This document shows positions 8,069 through 16,314 of a DNA stretch of 31,757 bases, one piece after another (position 1 is the stretch's first letter; the number at the start of each line of letters is the position of its first letter). The stretch lies in the NCBI GenBank assembly GCA_035695045.1, contig DASSEX010000010.1, forward strand, positions 1 through 31,757. The letters run 5' to 3'. The DNA is from DASSKP01 sp035695045. GTDB lineage: Bacteria > Actinomycetota > Actinomycetes > JAFAQI01. Under the pieces are notes generated by a model, which was not told where the DNA came from, did no database searches, and saw only the letters and a program-made list of their open reading frames with translations. The position numbers and the translations under genes were made by a program.

Positions 8069-9703
8069 TCAGTCCGCGCGATGGGCCGGCTCGTCGTGAT
8101 GAGCCCCGCGCTGGCCAGGAACCCCGCCCGCCGCATCCGGCTCGTGCACGTGTTGCGCGATCTCCTTCTCCGGTTGCGCGATGGCATAGAGGACACCACC
8201 GACGGCGGTGATGACCACCATGACCGCGAGCGTGATCCAGTCGATGTTGAACAGCGCACGACCGCTGGACAGCCCGGACGGGATGACGACGTTGAGCAGC
8301 ATCAGACCGAGGTAGGCGATGGCGGCGATCGTCACCGGCCAACCCCACCGACCCAACGTGAACGCACCCGACGGTTGCCAACCGCGCCGGCGTGCAATCG
8401 CCGCGCCGATGACGGTCATCAGGAACGACAGGTAGATGCCACTGACGGCGAACGAGACGAGCGCGACCAGTGCGTTGACACCCGCCGGATAGGTGATGAA
8501 CAGGAACTTGTGGTTGGTCGACGGGTTGATGTTCACGAGGAAAGTGGCCAGAACGGGAACCACTGCGCCGACCAGCAAGGCGTTGACCGGCGTGTGGAAG
8601 CGCGGAGAGACCTGGCTCAGCGTCTTGCCGCCCGGCACCGCGCCGTCGCGCGCGTACGAGAACGCCAACCGCGCACCGGCGCCCTGGACCGACGAGCCGC
8701 ACGAGAAGAACGCGTAGATGATCGCGACGAGGACGACGTCCTGCACCCACGGCGTCAGGTTGAAGCCCAGGATGTACGGGACGCCGCCGGAGAAGCTGGC
8801 AGCAGTGGCGTAGCCCTTCGCGCTGCTCGGCATCGCCAGCAAGAGCGCGAGCACCAGCACGAACGACGAGACGCCGCCGAACACGAGAGCACTGCGCATC
8901 GCGCGCGGGATGGACCGGCCGGCGTCCTTGGTTTCCTCGGCGATGTCTCCTGCCGACTCGAACCCGTAGAAGATGTAGACGTGGGCCAGGATGCCCACCA
9001 ACGCCGCACCCAGCAGCCAGTGTCCGTGGAAGTTCACCCCGAGCGGGTTGCTGGCCGCGTGCGCCGCTCCGTGGGTGTGGAACAGGAAACCCAGACCGTG
9101 GTGGAAGCCCGCGATCAGCAGGATCAGGGCGACACCGAAGGTGCCGAACACCTCGACGTACGTGCCGAACCGCGCCACGCGCCCCATCGCACGTGCGCCG
9201 ACGATGTTCACCGTGGTCTGCACGGCGAGCAGGCACAGCGTCACGAACAGAATCGTCGAATGCTTCGTCGGATCCCAGTTGGTCCCGAACCAGTTGTGCG
9301 ACAACGACGTCACATAGCTGACGACGCCGGTGTCGACTGAGGCCACGGTGAGGAGCAGCGCGACGCCGTAGAACCAGCCCACCCACCAGCCGTACGCCGG
9401 CCCGACGTTGAACTTCGAGTACTGGTAGAGCGCGCCCGCGACGGGGTAGTGCGAGCCCAGCTCGCCGAACACCAGCGCGACGAACAGCATGCCGATGACG
9501 ACGACCGGCATCAGCCAGATGTACGCCGGACCTGCGGTACCGACGCCCAGCACGAACAGCGAGAAGATGCCGACCATCGGCGACAGGTACGTGAAGGCGA
9601 CGCTGAAGTTGTCGAAGAATCCGAGCACTCGCGACAGTTCCTGCCGGTAACCCAGGCTTTGCAGCCTCTCGGTGTCGCGGTCGACGTGCGCAGACGTGGT
9701 CAT
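8069..9703 (-). CDS. APC-superfamily amino acid permease
   Basis: This 544-residue integral membrane protein has about 12 hydrophobic segments. It carries APC-family motifs: ELGSHYPVAGALYQY at 81-95 and YGFESAGDIAEETKDAG near 246-262, followed by SIPRAM, a cytoplasmic loop signature of GABA, amino-acid and choline-type permeases. The family imports amino acids or related amines by proton symport or exchange; the substrate here cannot be read. The C-terminal tail is hydrophilic and His-rich. The start at 9703 is well supported, as GGGAGAGGGG lies 5-6 bases upstream. It lies 108 bases downstream of the antiporter gene on the same strand, so the two may share a transcript. Confidence 0.92.
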   Translation of the reverse strand: MTTSAHVDRDTERLQSLGYRQELSRVLGFFDNFSVAFTYLSPMVGIFSLFVLGVGTAGPAYIWLMPVVVIGMLFVALVFGELGSHYPVAGALYQYSKFNVGPAYGWWVGWFYGVALLLTVASVDTGVVSYVTSLSHNWFGTNWDPTKHSTILFVTLCLLAVQTTVNIVGARAMGRVARFGTYVEVFGTFGVALILLIAGFHHGLGFLFHTHGAAHAASNPLGVNFHGHWLLGAALVGILAHVYIFYGFESAGDIAEETKDAGRSIPRAMRSALVFGGVSSFVLVLALLLAMPSSAKGYATAASFSGGVPYILGFNLTPWVQDVVLVAIIYAFFSCGSSVQGAGARLAFSYARDGAVPGGKTLSQVSPRFHTPVNALLVGAVVPVLATFLVNINPSTNHKFLFITYPAGVNALVALVSFAVSGIYLSFLMTVIGAAIARRRGWQPSGAFTLGRWGWPVTIAAIAYLGLMLLNVVIPSGLSSGRALFNIDWITLAVMVVITAVGGVLYAIAQPEKEIAQHVHEPDAAGGVPGQRGAHHDEPAHRAD

Positions 9704-9811
9704 GCGATCCCCTCTCCCGGTTCCCCGTGATCGCAGAATGCGCCGCGCGCTGGATGTGCGCAGGGAATTCGGAGTGGTGGGTCGTGGGAGAAATGCCGCG
9801 TCAGCGCACGA

Positions 9812-11971
9812 TCAGGACGAGGGATAGGGCTCCGCGTTGACACCGAGCGCTGCGCGCGGGATGGCGACGACGGCGACGGAACAGTCGACGGCCACGACGA
9901 GCCGCTCGACCAGGTCGCCAAGGAATGTCTCGCCGGCGACCGGCTGCAGTTCGCTGCCCAGCACGACGAGATCGACATCGAGTTCACGGGCAAGACCGCA
10001 GATCGCCTCTGCGCGCGACTTCCCCTTGCGCACGATCGTCTGCGGTTGGACACCGAGCCGGCGCGCGAGGTCCGCCGCCTCGTAGACGACACCGTCGGCC
10101 CGACTGCTGCGAGCCTGCTCGCGCTGCCGAGCGGCTCCCCCGCCCGTGCGCGCACCCACTGACGCGGCGACGGGGACCGATCGCTCGACGTCGATGTGCG
10201 CGATGACGACCTCGACATTCGAGTGTGCAGCGAGGCTGAAGGCGACCTCCTGCGCCGCTCTCGACGCGACGGTGGAGACGACGGGAACCAGCACGCGACG
10301 GAAGCCGCTGACTGCTTCCTCTCGACCGTCGGCCCCATCCCAGGCGACGACCACCGGCACCTTGGAGCGGGACAGGATCGCCTCCGACAGGGGCGACAGC
10401 AAGGGACCCTCGCCGCGACCCGCCCAGGCGCCGATCCCGACGACGTCGAACCCGAGCTGGATGTGTTCCATGACCGCTTCGACCGGATCCCGGTCGCTGT
10501 CGACGTTCTCGACCGTGACCTCCCGTCGGTTGAACACGTCAGCCACCGCAGAGGCGGCTTGCTTCCTGTCCTTGCCGAGGGCGAGCACCGTGGCGTCGCC
10601 CGAGTCCGGCCAGGCAAGGTCGAGGATCTTGGCGACCACCAGAGCGCAGTCACTCGGCGACGCCGGCAGCAGCATGCGGGCGGGTTCGACGAGCACGTTC
10701 GTGGCGTGCGTCTCCTCGAGCTCGAGACGCCGCTGCTCCTCCTCGGTGCCTGCCCAACGTCGGCCAACCGCGCGCAGCATCGGCGGCGCCGCAACGCTGG
10801 TGACGATCGCCATCACGACGACGGCCGTGTAGGAGCGCGTGTTGAGCACTCCGAGCTGGAGGCCCACCGTCGCGATGACCACCTCGAGCGCGCCGCGGGC
10901 GTTGAGGCCGATGCCGAGCGCCAGCGACTCCTTGAAGTAAAAACCTGCGAGCTTGCCGCCGATGAACGCGCCGGCGAACTTGCCGAGGCTCGCGACCGCG
11001 ATGATGAGCAGGGTCCAGCCGAGCATCGACCAGCTGGCGAGTGCGCCCAGGTCGACGCGAAGGCCGGCGGTGGCGAAGAAGACCGGCGCGAAGACCGTCA
11101 TCGTCGCGAGCTCGAGGTGTCGCTCGACGCGCTCGTCCTGGTACTTCGACCGGCCCAGGGCAATGCCGGCGACGAAGGCGCCGAGCACCGCTTCGACGCC
11201 GATCCACTGGGTCAGCGCGCCGACGCCGAAGCCGATGAGAAGAGTGACAGTGAACGCGGCGGCGCTGCTGCCGTCACGAGCTCGGGCCCACCGCAGGATG
11301 GCGTCCACGGCCCGCTGACCGACGGTCAACATGCCGACCAGCACCGCCAGCATCGACACGACGACGACGCCGAGGTGAGCGGGCTTGAACGACCCGGACC
11401 TCGCAGCTCCCGCCAGCGCCCCGAGCAGGATCCAGCCGACGACGTCGTTGGCCATGCCCGAGGCGAGGATCACCTGGCCGAAGTTGCGCCGGGTCAGGCG
11501 CATCTCCGAGAGGATCTTCGCGATGACGGGGAGCGAAGAGATCGCCAGGGCGGCCCCGATGAACATCACGAACAGCCCCCGGCCGTGGCCCGCGACGAAC
11601 GATGCGGGCAGCACCTTGCCCGTGGCGAGGCCCAGGGCCAGCGGCAAGGCGACGCTGAAGCCCGCGACCAGGGCAACTGCCCGCCCCATCTTGCGGATCA
11701 GCGCGAGATCGGTCTCGAAGCCCGTGTAGATCAGCATCATCACGATGCCGACCGTCGCGACGACGAGGATCAGGCCCGACTGGCCCACGGTTCCGGGGAA
11801 CAGCCATTTCTCGACGCCCGGCAACGCCTTGCCGAGCAGCGAGGGGCCGAGCAGGAGGCCGGCGAAGAGCTCTCCCACCACAGAGGGCTGACCGAAGCGG
11901 CGCATCAAGGCGCCGAGCAGGCGCGCGGTGACCGCGAGCACGACGAGATCAACCCAGAAAACGAGCATCAT
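9812..11971 (-). CDS. CPA2-type cation/proton antiporter with C-terminal USP-like domains
   Basis: This protein (719 residues from the ATG at 11971) has an N-terminal monovalent cation/proton antiporter domain (1-405, about 12-13 helices). Signature segments are SSLPVIAKILSEM near 145-157 and SGMANDVVGW (171-180), where Asn175-Asp176 is the ion-binding pair. The cytoplasmic part has two stretches like universal stress proteins, about 424-546 and 556-706; the second ends with VDCSVAVVAIP. Such tails may gate transport by binding nucleotides. It probably exchanges Na+ or K+ for H+ across the cytoplasmic membrane. ATG 11971 follows the usual family start, but GTG at 11998 is possible; neither has a convincing Shine-Dalgarno sequence. 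It is divergent from the acyl-CoA dehydrogenase. Confidence 0.9.
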   Translation of the reverse strand: MMLVFWVDLVVLAVTARLLGALMRRFGQPSVVGELFAGLLLGPSLLGKALPGVEKWLFPGTVGQSGLILVVATVGIVMMLIYTGFETDLALIRKMGRAVALVAGFSVALPLALGLATGKVLPASFVAGHGRGLFVMFIGAALAISSLPVIAKILSEMRLTRRNFGQVILASGMANDVVGWILLGALAGAARSGSFKPAHLGVVVVSMLAVLVGMLTVGQRAVDAILRWARARDGSSAAAFTVTLLIGFGVGALTQWIGVEAVLGAFVAGIALGRSKYQDERVERHLELATMTVFAPVFFATAGLRVDLGALASWSMLGWTLLIIAVASLGKFAGAFIGGKLAGFYFKESLALGIGLNARGALEVVIATVGLQLGVLNTRSYTAVVVMAIVTSVAAPPMLRAVGRRWAGTEEEQRRLELEETHATNVLVEPARMLLPASPSDCALVVAKILDLAWPDSGDATVLALGKDRKQAASAVADVFNRREVTVENVDSDRDPVEAVMEHIQLGFDVVGIGAWAGRGEGPLLSPLSEAILSRSKVPVVVAWDGADGREEAVSGFRRVLVPVVSTVASRAAQEVAFSLAAHSNVEVVIAHIDVERSVPVAASVGARTGGGAARQREQARSSRADGVVYEAADLARRLGVQPQTIVRKGKSRAEAICGLARELDVDLVVLGSELQPVAGETFLGDLVERLVVAVDCSVAVVAIPRAALGVNAEPYPSS

Positions 11972-12054
11972 GTGCTCGCTGGGAGACTTCAGAGTCACAG
12001 CCCTGGGATCACCACCTAACCAATCAGACAAACCGGTCTTGCCAGAACGTCGTT

Positions 12055-12092
12055 CGGTGAGGCCTACTTGCGGGTAACCCCCCGGTGAGGCC
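12055..12092. repeat. 10-base direct repeat in the acyl-CoA dehydrogenase promoter region
   Basis: CGGTGAGGCC occurs at 12055-12064 and again at 12083-12092, 28 bases apart. Both copies lie in the 168-base divergent region upstream of the acyl-CoA dehydrogenase. Repeated sites here could bind a regulator, but chance in GC-rich DNA is not excluded. Confidence 0.35.
12065..12076. promoter_or_regulatory. candidate TetR-type operator, TAC-N2-GC-N2-GTA
   Basis: The sequence TACTTGCGGGTA is symmetric at 8 of 12 positions and sits 64 bases before the GTG of the acyl-CoA dehydrogenase, between two direct repeats. Short TAC...GTA palindromes are typical operators of TetR-type regulators of fatty-acid oxidation in actinobacteria. 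No regulator gene is present in this neighbourhood, so the assignment is speculative. Confidence 0.3.
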
Positions 12093-12139
12093 GGCGGCGC
12101 AGCCGTCGGCGGACGGACCATCTTCACGAGGAGCTCACG

Positions 12140-14017
12140 GTGGCCACCAAGCAGGTCAGCGAGAAGGAAGCACGGCAGGTCGCAGAGGCCGCCCGCGAGG
12201 CGGAGTGGAAGCTCCCGAGCTTCGGCAAGGAGCTCTTCCTCGGCAACTTCCGGCTCGACCTCATCCATCCGCAGCCGAAGCTGTCCGTCGAGGCGACCGA
12301 GAAGGGTGAGCGGTTCCTCGCCGAGCTGCGAACGTTCCTGGAGAACAAGGTCGACCCGCTGCAGATCGAACGCGACGCGAAGATCTCCGACGACGTGGTC
12401 GAAGGCCTCAAGGAGATGGGCGCGCTCGGGATGAAGATCCCGGTGGAGTACGGCGGCCTGGGGCTCTCGCAGGTCTACTACAACAAGGCGCTCGCGCTGA
12501 CCGGCGTCTGGCACAGCGCACTGTCGACGCTGTTGTCCGCCCACCAGTCCATCGGCCTGCCGCAGCCGCTGATGCTCTTCGGCTCCGACGAGCAGAAGAA
12601 GGAGTGGCTGCCGAAGGTCGCGCGCACGCACATCAGCGCGTTTCTGCTCACCGAGCCCGATGTCGGGTCTGACCCGGCGCGGATGGGCGCGAAGGCGGTG
12701 CCCACGGAGGACGGCAGCGGCTACGTCATCAACGGCACCAAGCTGTGGGCGACCAACGGCGCCGTCGCTGATGTCGTCGTCATCATGGCCGTCGTCCCTC
12801 CGGACAAGGAGAAGGGTCGTCGCGGCGGCATCAGTGCGTTCATCGTTCCCTACGACAGTGACGGCATCACCGTGGAGCGGCGCAACCAGTTCATGGGCCT
12901 GCGCGGCATCGAGAACAGCGTCACGGTCTTCAAGGACGTCTTCGTGCCGAAGGAGAACCTCATCGGCAAGGAGGGCATGGGTCTCAAGATCGCGCTGACC
13001 ACCCTCAACACAGGGCGTCTGTCGCTGCCGGCGATCTGCGCGAGCCAGGCGAAGTACTGCCTGAAGATCGTGCGCGAGTGGGGCAACGAACGCGTCCAGT
13101 GGGGTGTGCCGGTCGGAAAGCACGACGCGATTGCCCAGAAGACCGCGTTCATCGCCGGCACTGCGTTCGGACTCGAGGCGATGCTCGACGTCGCCTCCCG
13201 CCTGGCGGACGAGAAGCGCAACGACATCCGCATCGAGGCAGCCCTCGCCAAGCTCTACGGCTCGGAGATGGGCTGGCAGGTCGTCGACGAGATGGTGCAG
13301 GTGCGCGGTGGTCGTGGTTACGAGACCGCGGAGTCGCTGAAGGCACGCGGCGAGAAGCCGATCCCCGCGGAGCAGATGTTGCGCGACATGCGCATCAACC
13401 GCATCTTCGAAGGATCGACGGAGATCATGCATCTGCTCATCGCCCGCGAAGCGGTCGACCAGCACCTGCAGGTCGCCGGCGACATCATCGAGCCGGACGT
13501 TGCGATCGGTGACAAGGCGAAGACGGCGATGAAGGCAGGCGGCTTCTACGCGAAGTGGCTGCCGAAGCTCGCCGTCGGGCAGGGCACGGCACCGACGTCG
13601 TACACCGAGTTCGGCAGCCTGGGCGAGCACCTGCGCTTCGCCGAGCGCAACTGCCGCAAGCTCGCGCGCTCGACCTTCTATGGCATGAGCCGTTGGCAGG
13701 GCAAGCTCGAGAAGAAGCAGAGCTTCCTCGGCCGGATCGTCGACATCGGTGCAGAGCTGTTCGCCATCGCGAGCACGGTCGTCTACGCGCAGACACTGCA
13801 GCAGGAGGATCCGGCCAACGCCGCGCAGTACTCCGAGCTCGCCGAGCTGTTCTGCACGCAGGCGCGTCGACGGGTCGACCGGCTGTTCCACGACCTGTGG
13901 TTCAACGACGACGCCGACAACTACGACGCCGCGATGAAGGTGCTCGACGGGCGCTACACGTTCTTCGAGTCCGACATCATCGACCCGGCCGGCGAGGGGT
14001 CCTCGCTCACGGAGTGA
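12140..14017 (+). CDS. acyl-CoA dehydrogenase (long, VLCAD-like, FadE type)
   Basis: This 625-residue flavoenzyme catalyses the first step of beta-oxidation, alpha-beta dehydrogenation of acyl-CoA with FAD. The N-terminal helical domain is followed by TEPDVGSDPA (171-180) and NGTKLWATNG (198-207) in the beta domain. The C-terminal helical domain has VRGGRGYETAESL (388-400) and RIFEGSTEIMHL (421-432), with Glu424 the probable catalytic base. An extra C-terminal helical region of about 170 residues makes it longer than the usual ~390, like very-long-chain or membrane-associated enzymes. The start is GTG at 12140, with GAGGAG 8 bases upstream. The 3' end overlaps the convergent GNAT gene by 64 bases. 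The chain-length range is inferred from size only. Confidence 0.93.
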   Translation: MATKQVSEKEARQVAEAAREAEWKLPSFGKELFLGNFRLDLIHPQPKLSVEATEKGERFLAELRTFLENKVDPLQIERDAKISDDVVEGLKEMGALGMKIPVEYGGLGLSQVYYNKALALTGVWHSALSTLLSAHQSIGLPQPLMLFGSDEQKKEWLPKVARTHISAFLLTEPDVGSDPARMGAKAVPTEDGSGYVINGTKLWATNGAVADVVVIMAVVPPDKEKGRRGGISAFIVPYDSDGITVERRNQFMGLRGIENSVTVFKDVFVPKENLIGKEGMGLKIALTTLNTGRLSLPAICASQAKYCLKIVREWGNERVQWGVPVGKHDAIAQKTAFIAGTAFGLEAMLDVASRLADEKRNDIRIEAALAKLYGSEMGWQVVDEMVQVRGGRGYETAESLKARGEKPIPAEQMLRDMRINRIFEGSTEIMHLLIAREAVDQHLQVAGDIIEPDVAIGDKAKTAMKAGGFYAKWLPKLAVGQGTAPTSYTEFGSLGEHLRFAERNCRKLARSTFYGMSRWQGKLEKKQSFLGRIVDIGAELFAIASTVVYAQTLQQEDPANAAQYSELAELFCTQARRRVDRLFHDLWFNDDADNYDAAMKVLDGRYTFFESDIIDPAGEGSSLTE

Positions 14018-14907
14018 GCGAGCGGGGGCAGCTCGTACCTCAGCGCCTCGTGCTGCACCCGCATGCCCACGGACTCGTAGAGCGCGACGGCGCCGGTGGG
14101 GTTGTCGGCGTCGACGCCGAGCGACACGGTCAGCTGTCCGCGTCGCGCGAACTCGGCGAACGCGGTCTGAAGCAGCATGCGGGCGAGGCCCCGACCCCGG
14201 AACGCACGGAGCGTCCCGACGCCCTGCACCCACCCGGTGTCGGGCCAGTCGCGCGCGACCAGGCCGGAGGCCGGTACGCCGTCCACGCGCACCAACCACC
14301 AGAGATCACGGTCGGCGCCCGGTGCCGTGCTGTGCCGGTCGAGCCACTCCTCGAAGACGGTGGCGCCGAACCCGTAGTGGTCGAGGAAGGCGGTGTCGAT
14401 GACATGGTGCAGCGCCCGCAGGGCTTCGACGTCGTCGCCCGGGCACGCGAGCGTCACCCCGTGCGGCAGCAGAGGCTTCGCGGGTGCGTCCGTGAACGTC
14501 ACGCTCATCCGCCAGTAGTGCCGCACGACCTGCCCGCCGGCGGCCGACAGCCACGAACGGTCACGATCGGCCGCGGCATAGGTCAGCACGTGCACGGCCG
14601 CCGCCGGGGCCATCTCCAAAGCGCGCTCGCGGACGAAGGCGAGGGCGCAGGCGCCCGTCTCCACCGGTTCGTCCGGGCAGGCCAGCACCTCCGCGCTGAG
14701 CCAGGTCTCGCCCGGCCGCCGTTCGAGCGCGCACATGCTTCGCAACCGGCCACCCGATCCATCGAGCCCCCATGCCTGCCGGCTCGACCGCGCGAAGTCG
14801 TCCTCGACGTCCTCGATCGTGTAGTCGGCGACTCCGATGGCCGCCTCGTCACAGGCGACCGTCAGTGCGAGGACGGACGCGGCGTCGGCAGGCGTGAGCG
14901 GGCGCAC
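13954..14907 (-). CDS. two-domain GNAT acetyltransferase
   Basis: This 317-residue protein has two GNAT folds in tandem, as in mycothiol synthase MshD and related actinobacterial enzymes. The N-terminal half (1-140) is degenerate. The C-terminal half (148-292) carries the acetyl-CoA site: RAFRGRGLARMLLQ (234-247) and VDADNPTGAVALYESVGM (265-282). It should transfer an acetyl group from acetyl-CoA to an amine; the acceptor is unknown. I do not call it MshD because no specific feature was seen. The GTG at 14907 has GAGGC nearby, though the frame is open upstream. The last 21 residues run antisense through the acyl-CoA dehydrogenase end and look like an unconserved extension. Confidence 0.82.
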   Translation of the reverse strand: MRPLTPADAASVLALTVACDEAAIGVADYTIEDVEDDFARSSRQAWGLDGSGGRLRSMCALERRPGETWLSAEVLACPDEPVETGACALAFVRERALEMAPAAAVHVLTYAAADRDRSWLSAAGGQVVRHYWRMSVTFTDAPAKPLLPHGVTLACPGDDVEALRALHHVIDTAFLDHYGFGATVFEEWLDRHSTAPGADRDLWWLVRVDGVPASGLVARDWPDTGWVQGVGTLRAFRGRGLARMLLQTAFAEFARRGQLTVSLGVDADNPTGAVALYESVGMRVQHEALRYELPPLAHSVSEDPSPAGSMMSDSKNV

Positions 14908-14957
14908 CGCCGCAGCCTCGCGCAGGGACCGCGTTCCCGCATCCGGATTTCGCAGGG

Positions 14958-14963
14958 CACGAT
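14958..14963 (+). promoter_or_regulatory. weak candidate -10 box of a leaderless bpa promoter
   Basis: CACGAT is followed by six bases and the ATG of bpa. It matches TANNNT except at position 1. No good Shine-Dalgarno sequence lies before bpa, so a leaderless transcript is possible. Confidence 0.3.
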
Positions 14964-14969
14964 GGACCC

Positions 14970-15509
14970 ATGAGCCAAGGACCCGAACGCCCGGACGGGC
15001 TGCGCATAGTGACGCTGGGGCCGGACGGCGCCCCTACCGAGCCGGAGCCGAACCCGGCCCCCGACGGCGGCGAGAACGAAGGTCCGTCCGTCGCGGACAT
15101 GGTGGAGCAGCCCGCCAAGGTCATGCGGATCGGCACGATGATCAAGCAGCTGCTCGAAGAGGTGCGGGCTGCGCCGCTCGACGAGGCGAGCCGCGCGCGG
15201 CTCAAGGAGATCCACCAGTCGTCCATCAAGGAGCTGTCGAGTGGGCTCGCGCCTGAGCTCCGCGAGGAGCTGGAGCGGCTGAGCCTTCCCTTCTCCGACG
15301 ACTCGGTGCCGAGTGACGCGGAGCTGCGCGTCGCTCAGGCACAGCTCGTCGGCTGGCTCGAGGGGCTGTTCCACGGCATCCAGACAGCGCTCTTCGCCCA
15401 GCAGATGGCGGCGCGCGCGCAGCTCGAGGAGATGCGTCGACGCGCGCTTCCCCCGGGCGTCACGCCGGCCGGCGATCCGGACTCATCGCCCTCCGGCCCC
15501 TATCTGTGA
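14970..15509 (+). CDS. bpa: bacterial proteasome activator Bpa (DUF2587)
   Basis: This 179-residue protein matches the Bpa/PafE family, an ATP-independent ring that docks on the 20S proteasome and opens its gate for partly unfolded or non-pupylated substrates. The acidic, Pro-rich N-terminus (1-48) is variable. The helical core (50-160) is highly conserved, for example VMRIGTMIKQLLEEVRAAPL (51-70), IHQSSIKELSSGL (81-93) and QLVGWLEGLFHGIQTALFAQ (125-144). The last four residues are GPYL; in M. tuberculosis the corresponding tail is GQYL and inserts into proteasome pockets. The gene implies that the organism has a 20S proteasome, not seen in this window. Its end overlaps the convergent HAD gene by 27 bases. 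Confidence 0.95.
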   Translation: MSQGPERPDGLRIVTLGPDGAPTEPEPNPAPDGGENEGPSVADMVEQPAKVMRIGTMIKQLLEEVRAAPLDEASRARLKEIHQSSIKELSSGLAPELREELERLSLPFSDDSVPSDAELRVAQAQLVGWLEGLFHGIQTALFAQQMAARAQLEEMRRRALPPGVTPAGDPDSSPSGPYL

Positions 15510-16304
15510 GCCGAACCACCGCTCGAGCACCTGCGCGACTCCGTCCTCGTCGTTGCTCGCTGTGACCTCATCCGCGACGACGAGCACCTCCGGATGCGCG
15601 TTCGCGACCGCAACGCTGTGACCTGCCCAGGCCAGCATCGGCAGGTCGTTGGGCATGTCGCCGAACGCGACCGCGTCCGCGGCACTCAGCCCGCGTTCGG
15701 CGCAGACCGCTTCCAGCGTCGACGCCTTGCTGATGCCGGCGGCACTGATCTCGAGCAGCCCGTCACGGGACGAGTGCGTCAGCGTTGCGAGCTGCTCGCC
15801 GATGACGGCCCGGGCCCGGGCGAGCAGCTCGTCCGAGCCCATCCCTTCGTGCCTGCCCAGCAGCTTCGCCACCGGCTCGGAGAGCAATGTCTCGATCTCG
15901 GCGACGACCGTGCTGGCATCGGTCGTCCACCGCGGCTGATAGGCCGGCTCGTGAGCGAAACCGACGTCGACGCTCTCCACCCCGAAGGCGAGTCCGGGGA
16001 TCGCCGCGCGCAGCTCGTCGACGAGCCGATGGGCATCGGCGACCTCGAGGGGATGTGACTCGACGACCTGCTCGGTGTGCAGGTCGTAGACGAGCGCACC
16101 GTTCGCGCAGATCGCCAGACCGTGATGACCCGTCTGCTCCGCGATGCCGTGCAGCCAGCGCGGCGGCCGGCCGGTGACGATGACCACCATCGCGCCGGCC
16201 GACTCCGCAGCAGTGAGGGCCTCGCGAGTTCGTGGGGAGATGGACCCGTCACTGCGCACGATGGTGCCGTCGAGGTCGGTGGCGACGACCCGCGGCGTAG
16301 TCAT
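15483..16304 (-). CDS. Cof-type HAD-superfamily hydrolase
   Basis: This 273-residue protein is a HAD phosphatase of the Cof (IIB cap) class. Motif I is ATDLDGTIV with nucleophile Asp10 and Asp12. Motif II is VTGR with Thr45. Motif III is Lys193 (GISKASTL). Motif IV is AFGDMPNDLPML with Asp216 and Asp220. Such enzymes dephosphorylate sugar phosphates, flavin precursors or similar metabolites; the substrate is not predictable. The ATG at 16304 starts directly before motif I, although the frame is open upstream into serS. It lies 10 bases after the serS stop, so serS and this gene form an operon. The 3' end overlaps bpa by 27 bases. Confidence 0.92.
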   Translation of the reverse strand: MTTPRVVATDLDGTIVRSDGSISPRTREALTAAESAGAMVVIVTGRPPRWLHGIAEQTGHHGLAICANGALVYDLHTEQVVESHPLEVADAHRLVDELRAAIPGLAFGVESVDVGFAHEPAYQPRWTTDASTVVAEIETLLSEPVAKLLGRHEGMGSDELLARARAVIGEQLATLTHSSRDGLLEISAAGISKASTLEAVCAERGLSAADAVAFGDMPNDLPMLAWAGHSVAVANAHPEVLVVADEVTASNDEDGVAQVLERWFGSQIGAGGR

Positions 16305-16314
16305 GGCAGCAGCG

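Noticed and set aside
11972..14299. Very long minus-strand open frame extending the antiporter gene through the acyl-CoA dehydrogenase
   Set aside because: It is antisense to a well-conserved gene and stays open because of high GC codon bias. The antiporter starts near 11971 by homology.
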